Origin: Eubacteriaceae bacterium CHKCI004
Lineage (GTDB): Bacteria; Bacillota; Clostridia; Lachnospirales; Lachnospiraceae
Direction of reading: 5' to 3'
DNA: 64,000 nt
Assembly: GCA_900016875.1 (NCBI GenBank)
Contig: FCNR01000021.1
Location: forward strand, 1 to 64,000
The position numbers and the translations under genes are program-made. Below the pieces are notes generated by a model. The model did no database searches. It was not told the origin of the DNA and saw only the letters and a list, made by a program, of their open reading frames with translations. Positions 54,340-62,262 of this stretch are shown here, one piece after another. How positions within the stretch are numbered: position 1 is the first letter of the stretch; every line of letters starts with the position of its first letter.

Positions 54340-55581
54340 ATGAATTCAGGAGATACAGCTTTTGTAATGATCTGTGCAGCTTTTGTATTTTTAATGACTC
54401 CGGGACTGGCGTTTTTCTACGGCGGTCTGGTACGGAGAAAAAATGTTGTAAATACCATGATGGCCTGCGTTGCTATTATGGGACTTTCCATTGTGATGTG
54501 GGCTTTATTTGGCTATTCCCTGGCCTTTGGCGGAAATCACGGCGGAATCATCGGTGATCTGCGATGGTTCGGATTAAATGGCGTTGGAATGGATGTGGGT
54601 CCATATTCCGATTCTTTGCCGCACCTGGTTTTTTGTATGTTCCAGATGATGTTCGCCATGATTACCCCGGCCCTCATTACGGGATCTCTGGTGGGACGTA
54701 TGAAATTTAAAGCGTTATTTTTCTTTATCGCCCTCTGGTCCATCATTGTTTATTATCCAATGGCTCACATGGTATGGGGCTCCGGCGGATTTCTTGCATC
54801 CATCGGTTCTGTAGACTTTGCGGGCGGTAATGTTGTACATATCAGCTCCGGTGTCAGCGCCCTTGTCCTCGCTATTATTCTTGGCAGAAGAAGAGGGTAC
54901 GAACACACCACCTACCGTATTCACAATATTCCATTTGTAGCCCTTGGCGCTTCTCTCCTCTGGTTCGGATGGTTCGGCTTCAACGCAGGAAGCGCGTTAA
55001 AAGCAGACGGATTGGCTGCACACGCATTTATGACCTCCGCCATCTCCGCAGCTGCCGCGCTTCTTGCCTGGATGGCCATTGACGTCATCAAGACCGGCAA
55101 ACCTACGCTGGTCGGCGCTTCCACCGGCCTTGTCGTCGGTCTCGTCGCCATCACGCCGGGAGCCGGATTTGTTCCAATCTGGGCTTCATTTATCATCGGT
55201 CTTCTGGTAAGTCCGATCTGCTACTTTGGCGTAGCTCTTGTGAAAAAGAAACTGAAAATTGATGACGCGCTCGACGCCTTTGGATGTCACGGCATCGGCG
55301 GTATCTGGGGCGGCATCGCGACAGGTCTGTTCGGTCAGTCCTCCATCAACAGCGTCGCCCAGTGGGACGGTCTGGTATTCGGTGATTTTCATCTCTTTGC
55401 CGCCCAGCTCATCGGTATCGTCGTCACCATCGCTGTGGCTATTGTTGGAACGCTCATCTGCGTGGCTGTTGTAAAAATATTTACTCCTCTCCGCGTCACA
55501 GTAAAAGAGGAACAGATTGGACTGGATATCACGCAGCATGGAGAAAGCGCATATCCAAGCTTTAACGGATTAGATCAGTAA
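54340..55581 (+). CDS. amtB: Ammonium transporter AmtB
   Basis: A 413-aa Amt/Rh/MEP channel with about 11 membrane helices. The pore histidines are in PMAHMVWG and GCHGIGG, and the Phe gate region FVFLMTPGLAFFYGG is standard. It imports ammonium under nitrogen limitation. glnK follows after a few bases, the usual pairing. Unusually, both lie inside the element that splits cwlD. Confidence 0.95.
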   Translation: MNSGDTAFVMICAAFVFLMTPGLAFFYGGLVRRKNVVNTMMACVAIMGLSIVMWALFGYSLAFGGNHGGIIGDLRWFGLNGVGMDVGPYSDSLPHLVFCMFQMMFAMITPALITGSLVGRMKFKALFFFIALWSIIVYYPMAHMVWGSGGFLASIGSVDFAGGNVVHISSGVSALVLAIILGRRRGYEHTTYRIHNIPFVALGASLLWFGWFGFNAGSALKADGLAAHAFMTSAISAAAALLAWMAIDVIKTGKPTLVGASTGLVVGLVAITPGAGFVPIWASFIIGLLVSPICYFGVALVKKKLKIDDALDAFGCHGIGGIWGGIATGLFGQSSINSVAQWDGLVFGDFHLFAAQLIGIVVTIAVAIVGTLICVAVVKIFTPLRVTVKEEQIGLDITQHGESAYPSFNGLDQ

Positions 55582-55594
55582 GGTGGGAAGAAAA

Positions 55595-55951
55595 ATGATG
55601 TTTAAAATTGAAGCATATATAAGAGAAGAAAAATTTGAAGATGTAAAAAAAGCGCTGGATGACCTCAATGTCAACGGACTGACCGTATATCAGGTCATGG
55701 GATGCGGCATCCAGAGAGGATATCAGGAAATCGTGCGGGGCATGGAAGTGGATATGCAGATGCAGCCAAAGGTAAAATTCGAGATTGCTGTTTCCTCGGA
55801 GGAATGGGCGGAAAAAACCGTGGACGCTATCCAGAAAGCAGCCTACACCGGAGAGATCGGAGATGGCAAAATCTTCACCTATGAAATCCGCTCCGCATTA
55901 AAAATCCGTACGAAGGAAACCGGTTACGACGCTATTCAGGAATCAGAATAA
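55595..55951 (+). CDS. glnK: PII signal protein GlnK
   Basis: A 118-aa PII protein that binds ATP and 2-oxoglutarate and plugs AmtB. The signature GEIGDGKIFT and the GCGIQRG start of the T-loop are present. The residue where enteric PII proteins carry Tyr51 reads Val (in QEIVRGMEV), so uridylylation is not possible. The ATG at 55595 follows AGGTGGG; a GTG four codons earlier overlaps that site. Confidence 0.93.
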   Translation: MMFKIEAYIREEKFEDVKKALDDLNVNGLTVYQVMGCGIQRGYQEIVRGMEVDMQMQPKVKFEIAVSSEEWAEKTVDAIQKAAYTGEIGDGKIFTYEIRSALKIRTKETGYDAIQESE

Positions 55952-56053
55952 CTACTTCAGGGATGGGAGGCGATTCAGCCTCCCCCTTTTATATGTTGAC
56001 GCGTCAGGGCAAGGCATATTCCGGATGATCATCCGCGCTTCCGGCACCCGCCC

Positions 56054-56062
56054 CACGGCGGG
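56054..56062 (+). repeat. Right attachment core (attR)
   Basis: Second copy of CACGGCGGG; element to the left, cwlD remainder to the right. Confidence 0.85.
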
Positions 56063-56602
56063 GAAGACCCGGGAAAGGTCAGTGCTTCCGGCATTCAGGA
56101 AAAGGACATTAATCTGTCCATTGCCCTCAAATGCCGAACCATTCTGGAACAAAACGGCATTCACGTGGTCATGACAAGAGAAACGGACTGCAGCCTTGAG
56201 GATGACGCCGTCTCCAATAAAAAAGCCAGCGATCTGAAAAACCGAAAATCCATCATCACGGAATCCTCCCCCAATTGTGCGGTGAGTATCCATCAGAACA
56301 GTTTTCCTGACAGTACTCAGCACGGCGCGCAGGTCTTCTACCAGACTTCCAGCGAAGAAAGTCAGCGTCTCGCCTCTCTTATACAGGCACAGACTCTGTA
56401 TCTGACAGGAGAGGAAAATAAGAGAGAAATCAAATCCAATTCCGATTACTACCTGCTGCGGGACAACACTGTTCCCACAGTAATCGCAGAGATCTGCTTT
56501 CTCTCCAATCCCTCTGAAGCCGAGATGATTGCGGATGAGAACATGCAGGAAAAGGCTGCTTTCGCTATTGCCATGGGGATTATGCAATATTTGTATTCCT
56601 GA
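56054..56602 (+). pseudogene. cwlD: cwlD 3' part
   Basis: In the same codon phase as the 5' part this gives HGGEDPGK, then the second zinc ligand Glu67 (in GIQEKDINL), His131 (VSIHQNSF), and the catalytic Glu197 (IAEICFLSNPSEA), numbering the joined protein. It has no start or ribosome site of its own for the full domain. Joined to codons 1-51 it makes 233 residues, against 237 for B. subtilis CwlD. Without excision neither part holds a full active site. Confidence 0.9.
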
Positions 56603-56751
56603 TGCATCTCGAGATCAGTTCATGTCTGCTTCTGGCTTATGATAACCGGCTTCGTATATCATATTACTATATTTTTTATTGTTTTACAATAAATTTTGTG
56701 AATTCCTTGTGAAAACATGCCCGTTTACAGATATGTGGGTGATTTTAACAC
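56603..56751. other. Non-coding stretch after cwlD
   Basis: AT-rich, no gene seen before the mecA promoter. Confidence 0.4.
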
Positions 56752-56780
56752 TTTACAGTTTTCAGAATAATGTTTATACT
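56752..56780 (+). promoter_or_regulatory. SigA-type promoter of mecA
   Basis: TTTACA (56752-56757) and TATACT (56775-56780), 17 bases apart. A perfect inverted repeat TGTCCCAT-7-ATGGGACA (56799-56821) starts about 12 bases after the expected transcript start. Confidence 0.75.
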
Positions 56781-56875
56781 ATACACACCACATATTCTTG
56801 TCCCATATTTTCCATGGGACAGAACTCTCCATATATAATATCCTGATATGACTTTATCAAAAAGGAAGTGAATTC

Positions 56876-57721
56876 ATGAAATTAGAAAAATTGAATGATA
56901 ATCAGATACGATGTACATTAAATAAATCTGACTTAGATAAACGGGAGCTGCGGCTTTCCGAACTGGCTTATGGTTCTGCCAAAGCCAGAGCACTGTTTCG
57001 TGATATGATTCAGCAGGCTTCCATTGAGCTTGGCTTTGAGGCGGATAATATTCCTCTCATGATTGAGGCCATTCCGATTTCCAATGAATGCCTGGTACTT
57101 GTGGTCACCAAAGTGGAGGATCCGGATGAACTGGATACCCGATTCTCCAGATTTTCCAGTCCATTTGATGAGGATGATTTTGACGAAGATTATTCTTCCG
57201 ATGTTTTCGATGAAGATCTTGCTGACACTGATTCCTACGAAGAGGAATCTGTTTCTTTCAGCAGCAGTTCGGACGAAGATCTTCCTTTCGAAACTTCATC
57301 CGATAAAGACGATGGAAGGCAGGCCGCCGATGATGCGCTCGATTTGATCGCTCCGTTCACTCAGGCTATTGCCCAGGCAAAAAAGGAAGTTCTGAGAAAG
57401 AAACAGGAGGCATCCAGGAAGAAACATAACCTTCAGATCTACACCTTTTCTGATCTGGATACCATCACACATCTGAGTGCGTTCCTCACCCCATTTTACA
57501 CCGGTGAGAGTCGTCTGTACAAAGACGCCGCCAGCCAGACCTACTACCTGTTTCTGATAAAAAACCAGTGTGAACATGACATTTTTAAAAGAGCCTGTAC
57601 CATTGCTTCTGATTATGGTACTGTTCTGAACACGTCATACTCTACACTTTCCTATTTTGAGGAACATTTTCAGTCTGTATTCCGGGAAAATGCCCTGGAA
57701 ACACTGAACCAGCTTAATTAA
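56876..57721 (+). CDS. mecA: Adaptor protein MecA
   Basis: A 281-aa ClpC adaptor. The N-terminal substrate-binding part (MKLEKLNDNQIRCTLNKSDL) and the C-terminal ClpC-binding domain (ending near SYFEEHFQSVFRENALETL) are clear; they are joined by a long acidic, Ser-rich linker (about 90-155). MecA brings targets to ClpCP for degradation and controls competence and other programmes. AAGGAAGTG precedes the ATG. Confidence 0.92.
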   Translation: MKLEKLNDNQIRCTLNKSDLDKRELRLSELAYGSAKARALFRDMIQQASIELGFEADNIPLMIEAIPISNECLVLVVTKVEDPDELDTRFSRFSSPFDEDDFDEDYSSDVFDEDLADTDSYEEESVSFSSSSDEDLPFETSSDKDDGRQAADDALDLIAPFTQAIAQAKKEVLRKKQEASRKKHNLQIYTFSDLDTITHLSAFLTPFYTGESRLYKDAASQTYYLFLIKNQCEHDIFKRACTIASDYGTVLNTSYSTLSYFEEHFQSVFRENALETLNQLN

Positions 57722-57753
57722 ATATACATCGACCAAATAAATATTACGATACA

Positions 57754-57790
57754 AAAAGCACAGCTTTGTTTTTTTCGAAGCTGTGCTTTT
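57754..57790 (+). terminator. Terminator of mecA
   Basis: Perfect 13-base arms AAAAGCACAGCTT and AAGCTGTGCTTTT around an 11-base loop. Confidence 0.85.
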
Positions 57791-57834
57791 CTGGTATTTA
57801 CGACGTAAAAACGGTATTTCTGACATAAAAAGAA

Positions 57835-57884
57835 GGCGCAGCCGGGCGATATCTGAAGCATCGTGACATCTTTCCGGCTGCACC
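57835..57884 (-). terminator. Terminator of the DUF1858 gene
   Basis: Arms GGCGCAGCCGG (57835-57845) and CCGGCTGCACC (57874-57884) with one mismatch; T-rich on the minus strand after the stem. Confidence 0.7.
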
Positions 57885-57905
57885 GTTCATTGCTGTATCT
57901 GCTTT

Positions 57906-58121
57906 TTATTTATTTTTATTTGCCAGATAGTCATTAATGCGGCCAAGCACCTGGTCTGCGTCCATACCGTGCACCATGCATGCTTCTTCCAGACTCTCCA
58001 TAGCGGAAGACGGGCATCCAACACAGTGCATTCCTGCTGCCATTAAAATAGCGGCAATCCCCATATCCATCTGGAGCATCTCTCCGATTAATGTATTCTT
58101 TGTAACAACCTGAGCTGCCAT
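57906..58121 (-). CDS. DUF1858 domain protein
   Basis: A 71-aa protein with the DUF1858 pattern LIGEMLQMDMGIAAILMAAGMHCVGCPSS: the C-x-x-C pair near residue 33 is the family mark. The domain is related to the N-terminus of the iron-sulfur repair protein ScdA/RIC and is thought to bind a metal or Fe-S centre. Own promoter at 58179-58207. Function unsettled. Confidence 0.85.
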   Translation of the reverse strand: MAAQVVTKNTLIGEMLQMDMGIAAILMAAGMHCVGCPSSAMESLEEACMVHGMDADQVLGRINDYLANKNK

Positions 58122-58178
58122 GATCTATTCCTCCTGTATTACTTCAAAAATCCTGTTTGTTTATCGGGTACTTTACTC

Positions 58179-58207
58179 AGTATAATACACGGAATCAAAA
58201 AATTCAA
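58179..58207 (-). promoter_or_regulatory. Promoter of the DUF1858 gene
   Basis: On the minus strand TTGAAT (58202-58207) and TATACT (58179-58184), 17 bases apart, directly after the ribH stop. Confidence 0.65.
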
Positions 58208-58213
58208 TAGTTA

Positions 58214-58687
58214 TTATTTTTCAATCTCCTTGATGAGGTTGATCATTTCAATAGCGCCAAGCGCGCAATCATACCCCTTGTTGCCCGCCTTTGTGCCGGC
58301 GCGCTCAATGGCCTGCTCGATGTTTTCCGTGGTGACGATACCGAATAATACCGGAATGCCGGACTGAAGTCCCACCTGCGCCACGCCTTTGGAAACCTCG
58401 CTGCACACATAATCATAGTGGCTGGTGGCGCCGCGGATAACCGTACCGAGAGCGATGACCGCGTCATATTTTCCTGAATTCGCCATCTTTTCACAGATCA
58501 GCGGAATCTCGAATGCTCCCGGTACCCACGCCACATCAATATTTTCTTCTTTCATGCCGTGGCGGACAAGGCCGTCAATGGCGCCGCTCAAAAGCTTGGA
58601 AACGATAAACTCATTGAATCTCGCGCACACGATTCCCACTCTCTCTTCTCCGCCTACTACTTTTCCTTCAAATACGTTTACTCTCAT
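58214..58687 (-). CDS. ribH: Lumazine synthase RibH
   Basis: A 157-aa lumazine synthase that condenses the butanone phosphate made by RibB with the pyrimidine from Rib[41 protein letters not shown] and the GNKGYDCA segment are standard. Last gene of the riboflavin operon. Confidence 0.97.
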   Translation of the reverse strand: MRVNVFEGKVVGGEERVGIVCARFNEFIVSKLLSGAIDGLVRHGMKEENIDVAWVPGAFEIPLICEKMANSGKYDAVIALGTVIRGATSHYDYVCSEVSKGVAQVGLQSGIPVLFGIVTTENIEQAIERAGTKAGNKGYDCALGAIEMINLIKEIEK

Positions 58688-58722
58688 GATATTTCCTCCT
58701 GTTCTTATCCATGAAATGTTTT

Positions 58723-59928
58723 TTAATATTTTGTGTAATGTCCCATCTTCTCCTGCTTGGTTTTCAGGTAGAAGAAGTCATCTTCATTTGCCTCAATGAT
58801 GATTGGCACCCGCTCCACGATTTCTATGCCGTACCCGGACAGTCCCACTACCTTTGCCGGATTATTAGTCATGAGACGAAGTTTCTTAACGCCCAGGTCT
58901 GCGAGAATCTGTGCACCGATGCCATAGTCCCGCAGGTCCTCCGGAAATCCCAGAGCAATATTGGCCTCCACTGTATCCATACCCTGATCCTGCAGCTCAT
59001 AAGCTTTTAGCTTGTTTATCAATCCAATACCCCGGCCTTCCTGTCTCATATAAAGAAGTACTCCGCGTCCTTCTTTCTCGATCATCCTCATAGCAGCCGC
59101 GTACTGCTGACCGCAGTCGCAGCGTCTCGAACCGAGCGCGTCCCCGGTCAGACATTCTGAGTGTACCCGGCAGAGCACCGGCCCGCCGTCGTCCACATTT
59201 CCTTTCACGATGGCCACATGATGTTCCCCGTTTAATTTGTTCACATAACCAAAAATCCGAAAATGACCGTAATGAGTCGGAAAATCCGCCTCAGCCTCAC
59301 AGCTTACAAAACTTTCAGTCCGCCGGCGATACTGAATCATATCCGCTATGGTTATGATTTTGAGGTCATATTTCTCCGCAAACTTCAGCAGCTTTGGTAC
59401 TTTTGCCACCGCCCCTTCTTCATCAAGGATTCCACAGCGCAATCCCACCGGCCTCAATCCTGCCATCTGTGCCAGATCCACCGCCGCTTCTGTAAAACCT
59501 GTACGTTTCAGCACGCCTCCCTGCAGCGCCACCTTAGGCACTATGGTCCCCGGCCGTCTGAACTCCTCCGGTCCCGCCGTCTCCGCCGCTGCGGTCATCA
59601 CAGTCAGAGAACGATCCGCCGCCGAAGCGCCGCTCGCCGCATGTACACTGTCAATGGTCACTGTAGAAACAGAACGGGATAACTCCCGGTTCTCCCAAAT
59701 CTGTTCCTCCACACCGATTTTCCTTGCCACATCTTCAGAAACCGGCATGGTCATGATTCCTTTTCCATGACTTAACATAAAATTCACTGCCTCTGGCGTG
59801 GCAAACTGGCCTGCCACCACAAGCGCACCGTCATTTTCCACATCACCGTCATCCACAACGATGACCATTTTGCCCTGTTTAAAATCTTCCAGAGCCTCCT
59901 CTATAGTATTGCATCGAAATTCATTCAT
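58723..59928 (-). CDS. ribBA: Bifunctional RibBA
   Basis: A 401-aa fusion. Residues 1-200 are 3,4-dihydroxy-2-butanone-4-phosphate synthase, with DDGDVENDG and [11 protein letters not shown]; the expected EGDLV-type acidic loop at the start is altered ([12 protein letters not shown]), so activity of this half should be checked. Residues 205-401 are GTP cyclohydrolase II, with zinc ligands in [17 protein letters not shown] and RQEGRGIGL. It supplies both precursors for riboflavin. Confidence 0.94.
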   Translation of the reverse strand: MNEFRCNTIEEALEDFKQGKMVIVVDDGDVENDGALVVAGQFATPEAVNFMLSHGKGIMTMPVSEDVARKIGVEEQIWENRELSRSVSTVTIDSVHAASGASAADRSLTVMTAAAETAGPEEFRRPGTIVPKVALQGGVLKRTGFTEAAVDLAQMAGLRPVGLRCGILDEEGAVAKVPKLLKFAEKYDLKIITIADMIQYRRRTESFVSCEAEADFPTHYGHFRIFGYVNKLNGEHHVAIVKGNVDDGGPVLCRVHSECLTGDALGSRRCDCGQQYAAAMRMIEKEGRGVLLYMRQEGRGIGLINKLKAYELQDQGMDTVEANIALGFPEDLRDYGIGAQILADLGVKKLRLMTNNPAKVVGLSGYGIEIVERVPIIIEANEDDFFYLKTKQEKMGHYTKY

Positions 59929-59983
59929 TTTTCATTCTCCTCGTCTTTTTGTGATGTATGATCCTTTGAGTTATGCTTTACCG

Positions 59984-60634
59984 TCAGAATCCATGGTTTC
60001 TCAAAAACTCCTCCGTGATACCCGACTGCGGCTTTTCCTCTTCCCTATTCAAACCCAGAAGCTTTTCCACATATTTGCCTATCATGTCCGTTTCCAGATT
60101 AACCATATCCCCGGGTTTCTTTTCAAGAAGAGTAGTACTGGCTCCCGTGTGAGGAATCACTGACACTGCAAAGCTCTTATCATCCACCCGCGCCACTGTG
60201 AGACTGATACCGTCAATCGCAATGGAGCCTTTTTCTACGATATATTTCAGGATGTCCGGCGGCGTCCGGACCGTTATCCATATAGCATTATCATCTTTTT
60301 CCATGGATGCAATAGTACCCGGAGCATCCACATGGCCCGCCACCATATGGCCTCCAAACCTTCCATCCGCCGCCATAGCCCTCTCCAGATTCACCCGGCT
60401 TCCGCTTTTCATTTTCCCCAGGCTGGTCCTCCGCAGTGTCTCATGCATCACATCCACATCATAGCTGTTCCTGTCAAACGATGTGACTGTCAGACATACT
60501 CCATTGGCAGCAATACTGTCGCCCACATGGATATCTTCCATCACCTTATCTGCCTGAATGGTGATGACGGCGGAATGAGCCCCCATCCTGATACTTCTTA
60601 TCACTCCTATTTCCTCGATAATACCTGTAAACAT
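59984..60634 (-). CDS. ribE: Riboflavin synthase alpha subunit
   Basis: A 216-aa riboflavin synthase with two lumazine-binding barrels. MFTGIIEEIG at the start and the second-barrel start GGHMVAGHVDAPG are diagnostic. It dismutates two lumazine molecules to riboflavin. Confidence 0.97.
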   Translation of the reverse strand: MFTGIIEEIGVIRSIRMGAHSAVITIQADKVMEDIHVGDSIAANGVCLTVTSFDRNSYDVDVMHETLRRTSLGKMKSGSRVNLERAMAADGRFGGHMVAGHVDAPGTIASMEKDDNAIWITVRTPPDILKYIVEKGSIAIDGISLTVARVDDKSFAVSVIPHTGASTTLLEKKPGDMVNLETDMIGKYVEKLLGLNREEEKPQSGITEEFLRNHGF

Positions 60635-60661
60635 CTCTGTATTATCTCCTTTCCCGTTTTT

Positions 60662-61816
60662 CTAGCGCACTACCCTGTATTCCAGCAGAATATCCTCTCC
60701 AAACTGTCGCTGCCCGCACCGTTCAAGCATCCAGGCGTCCTTTACCAGCGCCGCGCCGCGGCCTTCCACCGGAGTTTTCGCGTCCGCACCGCCAAATATT
60801 TTGGGCGCCAGATAACAATAAACCTTAGATACAATCCCGGACTGAAGAGCGCTCTCGTTGAGCGTGCCGCCGCCTTCCAGCAAAATACCGTCGATTTTAT
60901 TTTCACCCAGCTTCTGCATGAGACAACTCAAATCTATCATGTTCCGGTGCGGCTCTGCTTCCGTTTCCGGAGGTATCTCCCAGACCGTCACCCCTTTTTT
61001 CTCAAGCTGCTTTGCTTTTGTCCGGTTCTTTCCGGGAAGACACGCCACAATGACAGGCTGTTCCCGCGCGGTCTGCACCAGTCTGGATTCCAGAGGAATC
61101 CGCAGATGACTGTCACAGATAATCCTCACCGGATCTCTGCCTCCTTTCATGCGGCAGTTCAGCATAGGATCATCCGCCAGCACCGTTCCGATACCAGCCA
61201 TGATTCCTTTAAAATGATTGCGCAGTCTGTGTACATGATTTCTGGCTTCCTCTCCGGTCACCCATCGGGAATCTCCCGTCCGGCAGGCAATCTTCCCATC
61301 CAGTGTCATGGCATATTTCATGGCCACATAAGGGCGCCCAGTACTGATGTAATAGAAGAACACCTCGTTGACAGCGTCACATTCTTCTTTCAGAAAATGT
61401 GGTATCACCGTAATGCCGTGCTCCCTCAATATCCGAAATCCTCTGCCTGCCACCAGGGGATTGGGATCATCCGAACCGACTACCACCGTCGTGATTCCTT
61501 CCTCGATAATCGCCTCTGTGCAGGGCGGCGTCTTTCCATAATGGCAGCAGGGCTCCAGGGTCACATAGATAGTGCTGCCTTCCAGACGGTGCCCGGCCGC
61601 TCTGGCATGGGCAATGGCATTTCGCTCCGCATGGAGCTCTCCATATTCTTCGTGCCAGCCTTCTCCGAGAATCTCTCCGTCCCGGACAATCACCGCTCCC
61701 ACCAGCGGATTTGGATTCACATGGCCGCTGCCGCGCTTCGCCAGCTCTATGGCTCTTCGCATATATTGCTCATCCGGATATGGCCCGGCCGCATCTGATT
61801 TCTCAATGCCGTTCAT
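60662..61816 (-). CDS. ribD: Bifunctional deaminase/reductase RibD
   Basis: A 384-aa enzyme. The deaminase half has the zinc site HAERNAI and PCCHYGKTPPCTEAI; the reductase half has YVAMKYAMTLDGKIA and LLEGGGTLNESAL. It does the second and third steps after GTP cyclohydrolase II. The ATG at 61814-61816 follows AAAGGAGA; a TTG-started frame eight codons longer covers that site. First gene of the operon, behind the FMN riboswitch. Confidence 0.96.
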   Translation of the reverse strand: MNGIEKSDAAGPYPDEQYMRRAIELAKRGSGHVNPNPLVGAVIVRDGEILGEGWHEEYGELHAERNAIAHARAAGHRLEGSTIYVTLEPCCHYGKTPPCTEAIIEEGITTVVVGSDDPNPLVAGRGFRILREHGITVIPHFLKEECDAVNEVFFYYISTGRPYVAMKYAMTLDGKIACRTGDSRWVTGEEARNHVHRLRNHFKGIMAGIGTVLADDPMLNCRMKGGRDPVRIICDSHLRIPLESRLVQTAREQPVIVACLPGKNRTKAKQLEKKGVTVWEIPPETEAEPHRNMIDLSCLMQKLGENKIDGILLEGGGTLNESALQSGIVSKVYCYLAPKIFGGADAKTPVEGRGAALVKDAWMLERCGQRQFGEDILLEYRVVR

Positions 61817-61970
61817 ATTGACTTCTTCTCCTTTCCGCAATATATATCAGAAAATGTATGATCGGAGCTTCAGGAACAGGAATATTGGCAGATTCTGCCG
61901 GATGACTGCAGGGTCGTTTACGATAAGAATCCTGGAAAGATTCCAGAAAGAAATATTTTAAATACAAAAA

Positions 61971-62010
61971 GCCCTGAAACCAGCCGCTCACTGCGACTAA
62001 TCTCAGGGCT
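61971..62010 (-). terminator. Terminator of the FMN riboswitch
   Basis: On the minus strand AAGCCCTGA...TTCAGGGCTTTTT, about 55 bases after the aptamer and before ribD. This is the expected expression platform: FMN binding favours this hairpin and stops transcription. Confidence 0.85.
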
Positions 62011-62062
62011 TATCACCGCCATATAAATACACGTAAATAAAATACACGCATACAAATATAAA

Positions 62063-62188
62063 CATCTTCTACCATCCGGACTATACCGTCGGCTCCGGAA
62101 TCTCACCGGAATCCTGCCTTTCGGCTCGCGGGCTCGCACTTCTCTGTGATTACCGCCGGTGGGGACTTACACCCCGCCCTGAAGACCG
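62063..62188 (-). promoter_or_regulatory. FMN riboswitch (RFN element)
   Basis: The minus strand carries the conserved RFN parts in order: TCTTCAGGGCGGGGTG, TCCCCACCGGCGGTAA, GAGCCCGCGAGC, GGATTCCGGTGAGATTCCGG, AGCCGACGGTATAGTCCGG and ATGGTAGAAGATG. It would turn off the riboflavin operon when FMN is high. Confidence 0.97.
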
Positions 62189-62206
62189 TTTTTCATTTCT
62201 TTAGTT

Positions 62207-62235
62207 ATTATAACTCTTTATCAGAGGGTTTTCAA
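62207..62235 (-). promoter_or_regulatory. SigA-type promoter of the riboflavin operon
   Basis: On the minus strand TTGAAA (62230-62235) and TATAAT (62207-62212), 17 bases apart, just before the riboswitch. Confidence 0.85.
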
Positions 62236-62262
62236 GTAAATCTTTTGTGATACAGGCGCGCA

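Larger units (their letters stand above)
52061..56053 (+). mobile_element. 3,993-bp serine-recombinase element interrupting cwlD
   Basis: The element is bounded by direct copies of CACGGCGGG (52061-52069 and 56054-56062) and holds a 70-aa ORF, a large serine recombinase and amtB-glnK, all on the plus strand like cwlD. Excision between the copies restores an open cwlD. The joined ends of the element form an imperfect 52-bp palindrome: arms TCATCCGC and CACCCGCC on one side, GGCGGGTG and GCGGATGA on the other, centred on CA. This is the form of a serine-integrase attP. Restored attB (CCCG...CGGG around the same CA) is a shorter partial palindrome. Excision itself is not shown by the sequence. 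Confidence 0.88.

Noticed and set aside
52061-56053. A plain insertion that simply killed cwlD
   Set aside because: The preserved phase, the identical cores, the intact remainder of cwlD and the palindromic joined ends all favour a reversible site-specific element, though without excision data this simpler reading is not excluded.
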